Shown here: in pieces, positions 26,962-35,348 of the stretch
Position numbering within the stretch: position 1 is the first letter of the stretch
Layout of the letters: each line of letters opens with the position of its first letter
Assembly (NCBI RefSeq): GCF_000371965.1
Contig: NZ_AQUO01000001.1
Coordinates: 1,930,001-1,994,000 of the forward strand
DNA from: Paracoccus sp. N5
Lineage (GTDB): Bacteria; Pseudomonadota; Alphaproteobacteria; Rhodobacterales; Rhodobacteraceae
DNA: 64,000 nt
Direction of reading: 5' to 3'
Position numbers and translations under genes: made by a program
The notes under the pieces: generated by a model
What the model saw: the letters and a program-made list of their open reading frames with translations, nothing else
Databases searched by the model: none
Told to the model about the DNA's origin: nothing

Positions 26962-27315
26962 ATGCGTTTTGCCCTTCTTCCCGCGGCCCTGCTGGCGGCC
27001 TGCGCCATGAGCGCCGCTGCCGCGCAGGCCGGCCTGAGCTGTCCCGAGCCCGGCGATGCGCTGACCGCCCGGCTGTGCGCGGCGCTGCGGCAGGAACTGG
27101 ACCGGTCCGGCACGCCTGCGCCGCCGCTGACCTTGCAGGCCCATAGCCCCCGCCCCGATCTGCTGCGCGCCCGGCTGAGCATCGGCGAGGGCGCGGGTCG
27201 GCGCGACGGACCCGAGCTTGAACTGACGGTGATGGATCGCGCCGAAATCCCCGACAGGCAGCTGAGACAGCTGGCCCGGCTGCTGCTGGACCGGACGCTT
27301 CCCCCTGACGAATAG
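26962..27315 (+). CDS. Small secreted protein upstream of the RTX protease
   Basis: 117 aa with a signal peptide (MRFALLPAALLAACAMSAAAAQA). The mature part of about 94 residues contains two cysteines (LSCPEPGDALTARLCAALRQ) that could pair. The rest is predicted alternating helix and strand, ending LARLLLDRTLPPDE. It is 18 bp before the serralysin-like gene and probably cotranscribed with it. Serralysin loci elsewhere often carry a small periplasmic inhibitor, so an accessory or inhibitor role is possible; no inhibitor motif is recognised. Family unknown. Confidence 0.75.
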   Translation: MRFALLPAALLAACAMSAAAAQAGLSCPEPGDALTARLCAALRQELDRSGTPAPPLTLQAHSPRPDLLRARLSIGEGAGRRDGPELELTVMDRAEIPDRQLRQLARLLLDRTLPPDE

Positions 27316-27333
27316 TTTCAAAGGATTTTCCCC

Positions 27334-29691
27334 ATGCCCGATGCGAATTTCAGCTTCTTCACCCGCGACTGGACCCGAAGCGCCGCGGATGACGCCGCCC
27401 GCGCCATCCGGGTCGAGGGCGGTGATGCGCCCGCCTCGACCGCGACCGGCTATTCCATCGCGGTCGGCGACACGTTCAACGGCTCGCTCGGCGGGGGGGA
27501 CGCGGACTGGGTGCGGGTGCAGCTGCAACCCGGCACCTATGTCATCTCGCTGGATTCGCGCGGCAGCGGCGGGGTCTACGACCCCTACCTTCAGGTGATG
27601 AACGGCGCCGGCGCGGTGATCGCCTATGACGACGACGGCGGCAGCACCGGGCTGAATTCGCGGCTGGTGCTGAACATCACCCAGGCCGGCACCTATTACC
27701 TCGAGGCCGGCAGCTATGCCGATGCCTATAGCGGCGCCTACAGTCTGTCGCTGACCCGCACGGCGCCGCTGCGCAACTTCACCATGCCCGAGATCGCCCG
27801 GCAGCTGACCGACGGCTATTGGCAGGATGGCGGCGGCGCGCGCCGCGCCTTCGACGTGGGGCCGGGGGGCGTGCTGAACGTGGACCTGTCCGGCCTGACC
27901 CCGGCGGGCCGCGTGCTGGCCGATGCCGCGCTTGCGGCCTGGGAATCGGTGACCGGCATCCGCTTCAACCGCAACCCGGGGCCAAGCGCCACCATCCACA
28001 TCAGCTTCGACGACAACGATCCGAACAGTGCCTGGTCGAGCTCGGTCACCAGCGGCGGCACCATCATCAGTTCGCACGTCAATGTCAGCACGGACTGGTT
28101 GCAATCCTATGGCACCGGCTTCAACACCTACAGCTACCAGACCTATATCCACGAGATCGGCCATGCGCTGGGCCTGGGCCATGCCGGCAACTACAACGGC
28201 AATGCCACCTATGGCGTCGACAACCACTATCTGAACGACAGCTGGCAGGCGTCGGTGATGTCCTATTTCTCGCAGATCGACAACACTTCGGTCAATGCGA
28301 GCTATGCCTATATCACCTCGGCGATGATCGCGGACATCCTGGCGATGCAGACGCTTTATGGCGCGACCTCGATCCGCACCGGCAACAACACCTATGGCGA
28401 GCAGACCAATGCCGGCGCGGCCTATGCCCGCATCGCCACCATGCTGCGCAATGCCGGCAGCCGCGATGACATCGCCTTCACCGTTTTCGACCAGGGCGGC
28501 ATCGACACGCTGGACCTGTCGGGCGACGACAGCGGCCAGCGCATCAACCTGTCGCAGGGCAGCATCTCCAGCGCCTATGGATTGACCGGCAATATCTCGA
28601 TCGCGCAGGGCACGGTGATCGAGAATTATCGCGCCGGAAGCGGCTATGACGTGGTGAACGGCAATGCCGCGAACAACGAGATCCATGGCAATGCCGGCAA
28701 TGACACCCTGCGCGGCAATGCCGGCAACGACCGGCTGTTCGGCGGCGGCGGCGCCGACCTGCTGGAGGGCGGCATCGGCAACGACGCCTATTACATCGAC
28801 AGAGCGCAGGACCGCGTGGTCGAGGCGGCGGGCGCCGGCATCGACACGGTCTATGCGCCTTTCTCGACGGTGCTGGGGGCCAATCTGGAGAATCTGGTGC
28901 TGACCTCGACCGGGGCGCAGAACGGCACCGGCAACGCGCTGGCGAACCAGCTGACCGGCAATGCGGCGGCGAACCGGCTGCAGGGCCTGGACGGCGCGGA
29001 TACGCTGCTGGGCCAGGGCGGCAATGACACGCTGGAGGGCGGCATCGGTGCCGATGTGCTGAACGGCGGGGCGGGGCGCGATCTGCTGATCGGCGGCGGC
29101 GGCAATGACATCTATGTCACCGACGGCAGTGACCAGATCCGCGAGACCGCCGGCCAGGGCACCGACACGGTGCGGGCGCTGGTCTCCATGGCGTTGGGCG
29201 CCAATCTCGAGAATCTGGAGCTGATCTCGGGCGGGGCGCAGAACGGCACCGGCAACGGGCTGGCGAACCGGATCACCGGCAATGCCTTTGCCAACCAGCT
29301 GAGCGGGCTTCTGGGCAATGACGCGCTGTTCGGGGCCGGCGGCAACGATACGCTGCTGGGCGGGGCGGGCAATGACTCGCTGTTCGGCGGCATCGGCAAC
29401 GACCTGCTGGTGGGCGGCGTGGGCAATGACCAGCTGAACGGCGGGCTGGGGGCGGATCACTTCGCCTTTCACGCCGGGCGCGACGTGATCCTGGACTTTC
29501 AGGACAATGTGGACACGCTGCGCATCGACGATGCGCTGTGGGGCGGCGGGGCGCGCACGGCGGCGCAGGTGCTGTCCTATGCCCGCGTGCTGGGCGGCAA
29601 TACCGTCTTCGATTTTGGCGGCGGCAATGTGCTGACGCTGAACGGGTTTGGCAGCATCGACGCCCTGCGCGACGACCTGATCGTCATCTGA
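27334..29691 (+). CDS. Serralysin-like RTX metalloprotease with N-terminal PPC domain
   Basis: 785-aa secreted zinc protease candidate. Residues about 35-145 look like a pre-peptidase C-terminal (PPC) domain (GYSIAVGDTFNGSLGGGDAD, then YYLEAGSYADAYSGAYSLSL). The M10 catalytic domain follows with the zinc motif HEIGHALGLGH at 273-283 and the Met-turn SVMSYF with M309. From residue 440 come RTX GGxGxD repeats, including two copies of a longer module (GANLENL-x-L...GAQNGTGN). There is no signal peptide, as expected for type I secretion, and the C-terminus lacks Cys. No ABC/MFP/TolC secretion genes are in the window. PPC before the protease domain is unusual; it normally follows. Confidence 0.88.
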   Translation: MPDANFSFFTRDWTRSAADDAARAIRVEGGDAPASTATGYSIAVGDTFNGSLGGGDADWVRVQLQPGTYVISLDSRGSGGVYDPYLQVMNGAGAVIAYDDDGGSTGLNSRLVLNITQAGTYYLEAGSYADAYSGAYSLSLTRTAPLRNFTMPEIARQLTDGYWQDGGGARRAFDVGPGGVLNVDLSGLTPAGRVLADAALAAWESVTGIRFNRNPGPSATIHISFDDNDPNSAWSSSVTSGGTIISSHVNVSTDWLQSYGTGFNTYSYQTYIHEIGHALGLGHAGNYNGNATYGVDNHYLNDSWQASVMSYFSQIDNTSVNASYAYITSAMIADILAMQTLYGATSIRTGNNTYGEQTNAGAAYARIATMLRNAGSRDDIAFTVFDQGGIDTLDLSGDDSGQRINLSQGSISSAYGLTGNISIAQGTVIENYRAGSGYDVVNGNAANNEIHGNAGNDTLRGNAGNDRLFGGGGADLLEGGIGNDAYYIDRAQDRVVEAAGAGIDTVYAPFSTVLGANLENLVLTSTGAQNGTGNALANQLTGNAAANRLQGLDGADTLLGQGGNDTLEGGIGADVLNGGAGRDLLIGGGGNDIYVTDGSDQIRETAGQGTDTVRALVSMALGANLENLELISGGAQNGTGNGLANRITGNAFANQLSGLLGNDALFGAGGNDTLLGGAGNDSLFGGIGNDLLVGGVGNDQLNGGLGADHFAFHAGRDVILDFQDNVDTLRIDDALWGGGARTAAQVLSYARVLGGNTVFDFGGGNVLTLNGFGSIDALRDDLIVI

Positions 29692-29717
29692 TCCGGCTTG
29701 CCCGGAAAACCGGCATG

Positions 29718-29744
29718 GGGCGTCGCGGCTGCGGCGCCCTTTTT
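29718..29744 (+). terminator. Rho-independent terminator of the RTX protease gene
   Basis: Stem GGGCG-T-CGC / GCG-G-CGCCC with a GGCT loop (one U-G pair), followed by TTTTT, 26 bp after the stop. A textbook terminator. Confidence 0.88.
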
Positions 29745-29925
29745 CGTGGCCTGTCGCCGGTTTTTGACCCGGACGCGGAACCCTTGCCGGCCCATCTGCC
29801 TTGCTTTTGTGCAAAAGGGCTGCCTTGCCGCGCCAAAGCGGAAAATCCGACGCAGCGCGACCCGGCGGGCGTGGACAGGGCGCGTCCGGATGCGAAGATC
29901 GGGGGCAGAGGTAGGGGTCGCAGCG

Positions 29926-31338
29926 ATGACGATGTATTACAATGAAATGGTCGAGGCCGGGCGGGTGCGGGCGCCCTATGCCATGCTCTCCGACTGGATC
30001 GAGACCATGCCGGCCGAGATCCGCCAGATGAAGCAGGCCGAGGCCGAGGCGCTGTTCCGCCGCATCGGCATCACCTTCGCCGTCTATGGCGAGGGCGGCG
30101 ACCCGGACCGGCTGATCCCCTTCGACATGATGCCGCGCGTGTTCCTGCAAGGCGAATGGCGCAAGCTGGAACGTGGCATCAAGCAGCGCGCCCGGGCGCT
30201 GAACGCCTTTCTGCGCGACGTCTATGGCCGGGGCGAGATCATCCGCGCCGGCCGCGTCCCGGCCCGGCTGGTCTATCAGAACGCCGCCTATGAAAAGGCC
30301 GTGGTCGGCTTCGTGCCGCCGCGCGGCGTCTTTTCCCATATCGTCGGCATCGACATCGTGCGCACCGGTCGCGACGAGTTCTTCGTTCTCGAGGACAATT
30401 GCCGCACCCCCTCGGGCGTCAGCTACATGCTGGAAAACCGCGAGATCATGATGCGCATGTTCCCGGCGCTGTTCCGCCACAACCGCATCGAGCCGGTGGA
30501 CCAGTATTCCGAGCTGCTGCGCCGCACCCTGGCCAGCGTGGCGCCGGCGAAATGCGACGGCGCGCCCACCATCGTCATCCTGACCCCCGGGCATTACAAC
30601 AGCGCCTATTACGAGCACAGTTTCCTTGCCAACCTGATGGGGGTCGAGCTGGTCGAGGGCAGCGATCTGTTCGTCGATGGCGGCTTCGTCTATATGCGCA
30701 CCACGCAGGGGCCGAAGCGGGTTGACGTGATCTATCGCCGCATCGACGACCCCTTCCTGGACCCCTTGTGCTTTCGCCGCGATTCCATGCTGGGCGTGCC
30801 AGGGCTGATGGATGTCTATCGCTCGGGCGGGGTGTCCATCGCCTCGGCGCCGGGGGCAGGGGTGGCCGACGACAAGGCGGTCTATACCTATGTCCCCGAG
30901 ATGATCCGATTCTATCTGGGCGAGGAGCCCTTGCTGCAGAACGTCCAGACCTGGGCGCTGTGGAAGGACGAGGATTACCGCTACGTCATGGCCAATCTCA
31001 AGGAACTGGTGGTCAAGGAGGTGCATGGCTCGGGCGGCTATGGCATGCTGATCGGCCCCCGCGCCAGTCCCGAGGAGATCGCCCGTTTCCGCAGCCTGAT
31101 CGAGAAGAACCCCGGCAATTACATCGCCCAGCCGACGCTGGCGCTGTCGACCAGCCCGACCTTCGTCGATGAGGGCATCGCGCCGCGCCATGTCGACCTG
31201 CGGCCGTTCTGCCTTTGCGGCGACCGGGTCGAGCTGGTGCCGGGCGGGCTGACGCGCGTGGCGCTGCGCGAGGGCTCGCTGGTGGTGAACTCGTCGCAGG
31301 GCGGGGGTGTCAAGGACACCTGGGTTCTGTCGGAATAG
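29926..31338 (+). CDS. Circularly permuted ATP-grasp protein (type 2)
   Basis: 470-aa enzyme of the CP_ATPgrasp_2 family, thought to form an amide or peptide-like bond using ATP; the substrate is unknown. Hallmarks: IPFDMMPRVFLQGEWRKLER near residue 65, FFVLEDNCRTPSGVSYMLEN, ILTPGHYNSAYYEHSFLANL, and the C-terminal QPTLALSTSPTFVDEG leading to RHVDLRPFCLCG. ATG 29926 was chosen; the open frame to the left is Arg/Cys-rich and not protein-like. It is the first gene of a four-gene set with alpha-E, transglutaminase and proteasome-like proteins, 12 bp before the next. This gene group is conserved across bacteria. Confidence 0.92.
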   Translation: MTMYYNEMVEAGRVRAPYAMLSDWIETMPAEIRQMKQAEAEALFRRIGITFAVYGEGGDPDRLIPFDMMPRVFLQGEWRKLERGIKQRARALNAFLRDVYGRGEIIRAGRVPARLVYQNAAYEKAVVGFVPPRGVFSHIVGIDIVRTGRDEFFVLEDNCRTPSGVSYMLENREIMMRMFPALFRHNRIEPVDQYSELLRRTLASVAPAKCDGAPTIVILTPGHYNSAYYEHSFLANLMGVELVEGSDLFVDGGFVYMRTTQGPKRVDVIYRRIDDPFLDPLCFRRDSMLGVPGLMDVYRSGGVSIASAPGAGVADDKAVYTYVPEMIRFYLGEEPLLQNVQTWALWKDEDYRYVMANLKELVVKEVHGSGGYGMLIGPRASPEEIARFRSLIEKNPGNYIAQPTLALSTSPTFVDEGIAPRHVDLRPFCLCGDRVELVPGGLTRVALREGSLVVNSSQGGGVKDTWVLSE

Positions 31339-31350
31339 GAAAGGTCAGCC

Positions 31351-32310
31351 ATGCTCAGCCGCACCGCCGCCAACCTGTTCTGGATGGGCCGCCACCTGGA
31401 ACGCGCCGAAACCGCCGCCCGGCTTCTGGACGTGGGCGAACGCATCACGCTGTTGCCGAACACGCCCGAGGGCTATCGCAACGAATGGGAATCGCTGCTG
31501 CGGGCCTCGGGCGCGCAGGCGGCCTTTGCCGAACGCTATGGCGAGCAGATCAACCAGGAAAACATCGTCTCCTGGCTGTTCTTCGACCAGGACAACCCGT
31601 CCTCGGTCACCTCCTGCATCGAGCGCGCGCGCGAGGGCGGCCGCATCGTGCGCACCGCCCTGACCAGCCAGGTCTGGGATGCGCTGAACACCGCCTATCA
31701 GGAACTGCGGGCGCTGACGCGCCGGCCGCGCGCCCAGCTCGACACGCCGATGCTGACCGATTTCACCACCCGCCACGGCTCGACCGTGCGCGGTGCGATC
31801 AATGCGACGCAGTTGCGCAACGACGGCTGGCATTTCATCAACCTGGGCTATTCGCTGGAACGCGCCGATGCCACCGCGCGCCTGCTGGACGTGAAATATT
31901 TCGTGCTGCTGCCGCGAGTGGAATTCGTGGGCTCGGGGCTCGACAATTACCAGTGGCAGGTGATCCTGCGCGCGCTTTCGGCGCATCGGGCGTTCCATTG
32001 GGCCTACGGCGGCGACGTGACGGCGGCCAAGGTCGCCGATTTCCTGATCCTGAACGGCGAAAGCCCGCGTTCGCTCTTGACCTCGCTCTACGAGGCGGTC
32101 TGGCATCTCGACGGGCTGGTCAAGCGCTATGGCGAGACGGTGCAGGCCACCGCCTCGGCCAAGGCGCGGCAGACGCTCGACTCGCTGGTCGCCCGCGACA
32201 TCGAGGCGATTTTCGACGAGGGGCTGCACGAATTCCTGTCCTGGTTCATCAACGAGGTGGCCGGCGTCTCGACCGCCGTGCACGAAGATTACCTCAGCGG
32301 GCGGATGTAG
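31351..32310 (+). CDS. Alpha-E domain protein
   Basis: 319-aa all-helical protein of the alpha-E family, whose biochemical role is not established. It opens MLSRTAANLFWMGRHLERAE, the family start, and later repeats the pattern as NLGYSLERADATARLLDVKY. The conserved RTALTSQVWDALNTAYQELR and FVGSGLDNYQWQVILRALSA blocks are present. It lies 12 bp behind the ATP-grasp gene and 8 bp before the transglutaminase gene. Genes of these three families co-occur in most genomes that have them, so a joint reaction pathway is expected. Confidence 0.92.
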   Translation: MLSRTAANLFWMGRHLERAETAARLLDVGERITLLPNTPEGYRNEWESLLRASGAQAAFAERYGEQINQENIVSWLFFDQDNPSSVTSCIERAREGGRIVRTALTSQVWDALNTAYQELRALTRRPRAQLDTPMLTDFTTRHGSTVRGAINATQLRNDGWHFINLGYSLERADATARLLDVKYFVLLPRVEFVGSGLDNYQWQVILRALSAHRAFHWAYGGDVTAAKVADFLILNGESPRSLLTSLYEAVWHLDGLVKRYGETVQATASAKARQTLDSLVARDIEAIFDEGLHEFLSWFINEVAGVSTAVHEDYLSGRM

Positions 32311-32318
32311 GGGGCGTC

Positions 32319-33131
32319 ATGCGACTGAAGATCACCCATGAGACCGGCTATCGCTACGACCATCCGGCGCAGGCGCTGGTGCAGAGCCTGCGGCTGACGC
32401 CCTCGGTCCACGAGGGACAGCGCGTCACCGACTGGCAGATCGCGGTCAGCCGCGGCCAGCGCGGCGCCGCCTTCCGCGATGGCGCCGGCGACTGGATCGA
32501 GGCCTGGACCGTGCGCGGCCCGGTCGAGGAAATCACCGTCTCGATCTCGGGCCTGGTCGAGACCCGCGATACCGCGGGCGTGCTGCGCGGCCATCGCGAG
32601 ACGATCAACCCGCTGGTCTATCTGCGCCCGACCGCGCTGACCGCCGCCGACGCGGCGCTGTGCGCGCTGGCGCAGGACGTCGCGGGCGAGGATGCGCTGG
32701 ACCTGGCGCACCGGCTTTCGGCCGCCGTGACCGGGGCCATCGCCTATCTGCCCGGCGTGACCGAGGCGCTGACCTCGGCCGCCGAGGCCCTGGCGCTGGG
32801 GCATGGCGTCTGCCAGGACCATGCCCACGCCCTGATCGCCTGCGCCCGGCATCGCGGCCTGCCGGCGCGTTATGTCTCGGGCTACCTGCATTCGACCATC
32901 GACGGCACGCCGCATGACGCCGCCCATGCCTGGGCCGAGATCCATGTCGGCCCGCTGGGCTGGGTCGGCTTCGATGCCGCCAATGCCTGTTGCCCGGACG
33001 ACCGCTATGTCCGGCTGGGCTCGGGCTATGACGCGGACGACGCGGCGCCGGTGCGCGGCACCACCTTCGGCTCGGGCCGCGAGAGCCTGGACGTGCGCGT
33101 GCAGGTCGAGGAAATGAGCCAGGAGCAATAG
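32319..33131 (+). CDS. Transglutaminase-like cysteine peptidase family protein
   Basis: 270-aa papain-fold enzyme, cytoplasmic (no signal peptide). The N-terminal 140 residues form the beta-rich region typical of this group (MRLKITHETGYRYDHPAQAL). The catalytic core has the cysteine in ALGHGVCQDHAHALIACAR, histidine in HDAAHAWAEIHV and aspartate in WVGFDAANAC. It may cleave or transfer the amide bonds made by the ATP-grasp partner. ATG 32319 gives an 8-bp gap after the alpha-E gene; the frame runs far upstream inside that gene, which is an overlapping shadow. Anbu starts 66 bp downstream. Confidence 0.92.
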   Translation: MRLKITHETGYRYDHPAQALVQSLRLTPSVHEGQRVTDWQIAVSRGQRGAAFRDGAGDWIEAWTVRGPVEEITVSISGLVETRDTAGVLRGHRETINPLVYLRPTALTAADAALCALAQDVAGEDALDLAHRLSAAVTGAIAYLPGVTEALTSAAEALALGHGVCQDHAHALIACARHRGLPARYVSGYLHSTIDGTPHDAAHAWAEIHVGPLGWVGFDAANACCPDDRYVRLGSGYDADDAAPVRGTTFGSGRESLDVRVQVEEMSQEQ

Positions 33132-33197
33132 CCGATTCTTGCGCCGCGCGCGCCGCGGCCCTATGTGCGGCTGATCTGCAAAGGCTGGTGGACGGTC

Positions 33198-33923
33198 ATG
33201 ACCTATTGCGTCGGTTTGAAGTTGAATGCGGGGCTGGTGCTTCTGTCCGACACCCGGACGAACGCCGGGCTGGACAATATCTCGACCTATCGCAAGATGT
33301 TCTTCTTCGAGGAGCCGGGCGAGCGGGTGATCGTGATCCTGACCGCCGGCAGCCTGTCGGCGACCCAGACCACCATCGCCCGCCTGCGCGAGGCCATCGA
33401 CCATCCCGAGGCCGGCGAGGACAGCTCGATCATGCGCGCACCCAGCATGCTGCGGGTGGCGACCATCGTCGGCAATACGCTGAACGCCACCCTGCGCGAG
33501 ATCACCGACCGCACCCGCGACCTGAACCAGCAGGCCAGCGCCAGCATGATCGTCGCCGGCCAGCGCAGGGGCGGCGAGATGCGGCTGTTCCTGGTCTATC
33601 CGCAGGGCAATTTCATCGAGGCGACCGAGGACACCCCTTTCCTGCAGATCGGCGAGCACAAATACGGCAAGCCGATCCTCGACCGCGTGGTGCGGCCTGA
33701 GACGAATCTTGCCGATGCGCAGAAGGCGGTGCTCTTGTCGATGGATTCGACGTTGCGGTCCAATCTGTCGGTGGGTATGCCGCTGGACATGGCCGTCATC
33801 CGCAAGGATGCGTGCGCGGTTTCCTTTACCCGCCGCATCCTGGAGGGCGACCCGGCCTTCATGGCCATGTCCGCCGCCTGGTCCGCGGCGCTGCGCGACA
33901 GTTTCGTGAAGGTCACGATCTGA
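33198..33923 (+). CDS. Proteasome-type peptidase Anbu (BPH)
   Basis: 241-aa Ntn-hydrolase of the ancestral beta-subunit (Anbu) family. Removal of Met1 exposes the nucleophilic threonine: M-TYCVGLKLNAGLVLLSDTR. Counting from that Thr, the acidic residue is D17 and a lysine sits at 32, close to the proteasome D17/K33 pair. The family tract LRSNLSVGMPLDMAVIRKDA lies near the C-terminus. It is distinct from HslV in length and in lacking an HslU gene nearby. It follows the ATP-grasp/alpha-E/transglutaminase set, its known genomic companions. ATG 33198 follows a GTGGACGGTC leader with a weak ribosome site. Confidence 0.92.
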   Translation: MTYCVGLKLNAGLVLLSDTRTNAGLDNISTYRKMFFFEEPGERVIVILTAGSLSATQTTIARLREAIDHPEAGEDSSIMRAPSMLRVATIVGNTLNATLREITDRTRDLNQQASASMIVAGQRRGGEMRLFLVYPQGNFIEATEDTPFLQIGEHKYGKPILDRVVRPETNLADAQKAVLLSMDSTLRSNLSVGMPLDMAVIRKDACAVSFTRRILEGDPAFMAMSAAWSAALRDSFVKVTI

Positions 33924-33962
33924 CCGCAGCTGCCCCGCGGACCCAAGACCGAGGAGAGGCAG

Positions 33963-35348
33963 ATGAAGGTCGATCTTGCCCGCCCCCCGATGTCCACGTT
34001 CCACATGCCGGGGCTGCATCCCGGTCTGTCCTATCTGCCGCCGCGCCCGGGCTGGATCCTGCGTCCGGCCGAGGGCGCGCGGGTCCGGCTTTTCGCCGAA
34101 AGCGACAATCCGAAGCTGCGCCGCGCGCAGCAGAATGCCATCGACCGCCAGCAGCGGCGGATGCTGGCCAGCGTGATGGAGATCAACTGCACCCCCGTGC
34201 TGCTGGAGGACGCGACCTTTCGGCACGGCTTCGCCATGATCGGCGAGCGGGCTTGGCTGAACGGCGCCGCCGGCGGCCGGCTGCGCACCCGCTTCGACCA
34301 GCAGAACCAGGCCGAGTGGCGCCAGTCCCGGCTTCATGACGCCTTCCGGCGCGCGCGCGGTGCGGCCGATCAGACTCTGCCGGTCTGGAAGGAACCGGCC
34401 GATGACCTGCCCGTCGCCATCGAGCTGAAGAACGGCTTCAACTACTACCATTTCACCGTCGAGACCCTGGGCTGCCTGGCCGCCTTTGCCAATGACGACA
34501 GCGGCCAGCCCATCAACCTCCACCTGCCGCAGGACAATGTGCGGGGCTTCATCCCGGATTTCATCGCCGCGGTGTTTCCCGGCATTGCGGATCGGGTGGC
34601 CTTCGTCTCGAGCGGGCGGTCCTATGACCGGGTGCGCGCGCATTACAGTCACCGGCACTATCTGTATCAGTCCGGCGACGAGCGCATCCGCGCCGCCATC
34701 GCCGAGCCGGGGGTCGATCCCCGCTGGGCCCAGCAGTTGCGCTCGGAATCGCTCAGTCGCAAGAACATCGCCATGGCCTCCTATGACAGCAGCCTGCGGT
34801 TGCTGCGCGAACACGCCCTGCGCCAGGTGCCCGCCAAGCTGGTCGAGGAGCGGCCGCGCCTGGTCTGGATGGGCCGCGACGAAAGCGGCGAAGCCCGCGC
34901 GCGCGGCATCACCGGGCACAAGCCGCTGCTGGCCGAGCTTTCCGCCCGCGGTTTCGAGGTGGTCGCCTTCGAGCACCTTGGCCCGCTGGAACAGATCGCC
35001 CAGATGCAGGCGGCGGACATCCTGATTGCGCCGCATGGTGCCGGGCTTGCGAACATGGTCTATGCCAAGTCCGGCGCGCTGGTGATCGAGATCGGCACCC
35101 GCCAGACGCAGCTGCACCGCTGGGGCGATTTCCTGCCCGCAGCGCATGTGTCGCGCTGCCATTACGACACGGTCTTTGCCGATGTCGCGGGGCTGTCCGA
35201 CCTGGCGCGGGTGCCGCCGGTCTCGGAAGGGTTGCTGGGCGTGCATGTCGGCCGCAACGCCACCCGCCGCATCCTCGATCTGGTGGACGAGGCGCTGGCG
35301 CAGGATGCGCCTCAGCCCGGCGCGTCCAGCAGCCCGCGCAATTCATAG
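33963..35348 (+). CDS. Glycosyltransferase family 61 protein
   Basis: 461-aa glycosyltransferase (DUF563/GT61 type), soluble, acting on an unknown acceptor. Conserved features are NGFNYYHFTVETLGCLAAF in the centre and the C-terminal APHGAGLANMVYAKSGALVI motif with VIEIGTRQ. It begins MKVDLARPPMSTFHMPGLHP 39 bp after the Anbu gene and could be a fifth member of that operon, although GT61 is not a usual companion. Its 3' end overlaps the convergent mutS gene by 37 bp. Confidence 0.85.
   Translation: MKVDLARPPMSTFHMPGLHPGLSYLPPRPGWILRPAEGARVRLFAESDNPKLRRAQQNAIDRQQRRMLASVMEINCTPVLLEDATFRHGFAMIGERAWLNGAAGGRLRTRFDQQNQAEWRQSRLHDAFRRARGAADQTLPVWKEPADDLPVAIELKNGFNYYHFTVETLGCLAAFANDDSGQPINLHLPQDNVRGFIPDFIAAVFPGIADRVAFVSSGRSYDRVRAHYSHRHYLYQSGDERIRAAIAEPGVDPRWAQQLRSESLSRKNIAMASYDSSLRLLREHALRQVPAKLVEERPRLVWMGRDESGEARARGITGHKPLLAELSARGFEVVAFEHLGPLEQIAQMQAADILIAPHGAGLANMVYAKSGALVIEIGTRQTQLHRWGDFLPAAHVSRCHYDTVFADVAGLSDLARVPPVSEGLLGVHVGRNATRRILDLVDEALAQDAPQPGASSSPRNS

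Noticed and set aside
29698..29925. N-terminal extension of the ATP-grasp gene
   Set aside because: The frame is open upstream but crosses a rho-independent terminator and is Arg/Cys-rich. The family start matches ATG 29926.
26881..31191. Open frame of over 1,400 codons on the minus strand
   Set aside because: Antisense to the RTX protease and ATP-grasp genes. Its product is Ile/Ala/Val/Gly-rich repeats that are only the complement of the RTX codons.
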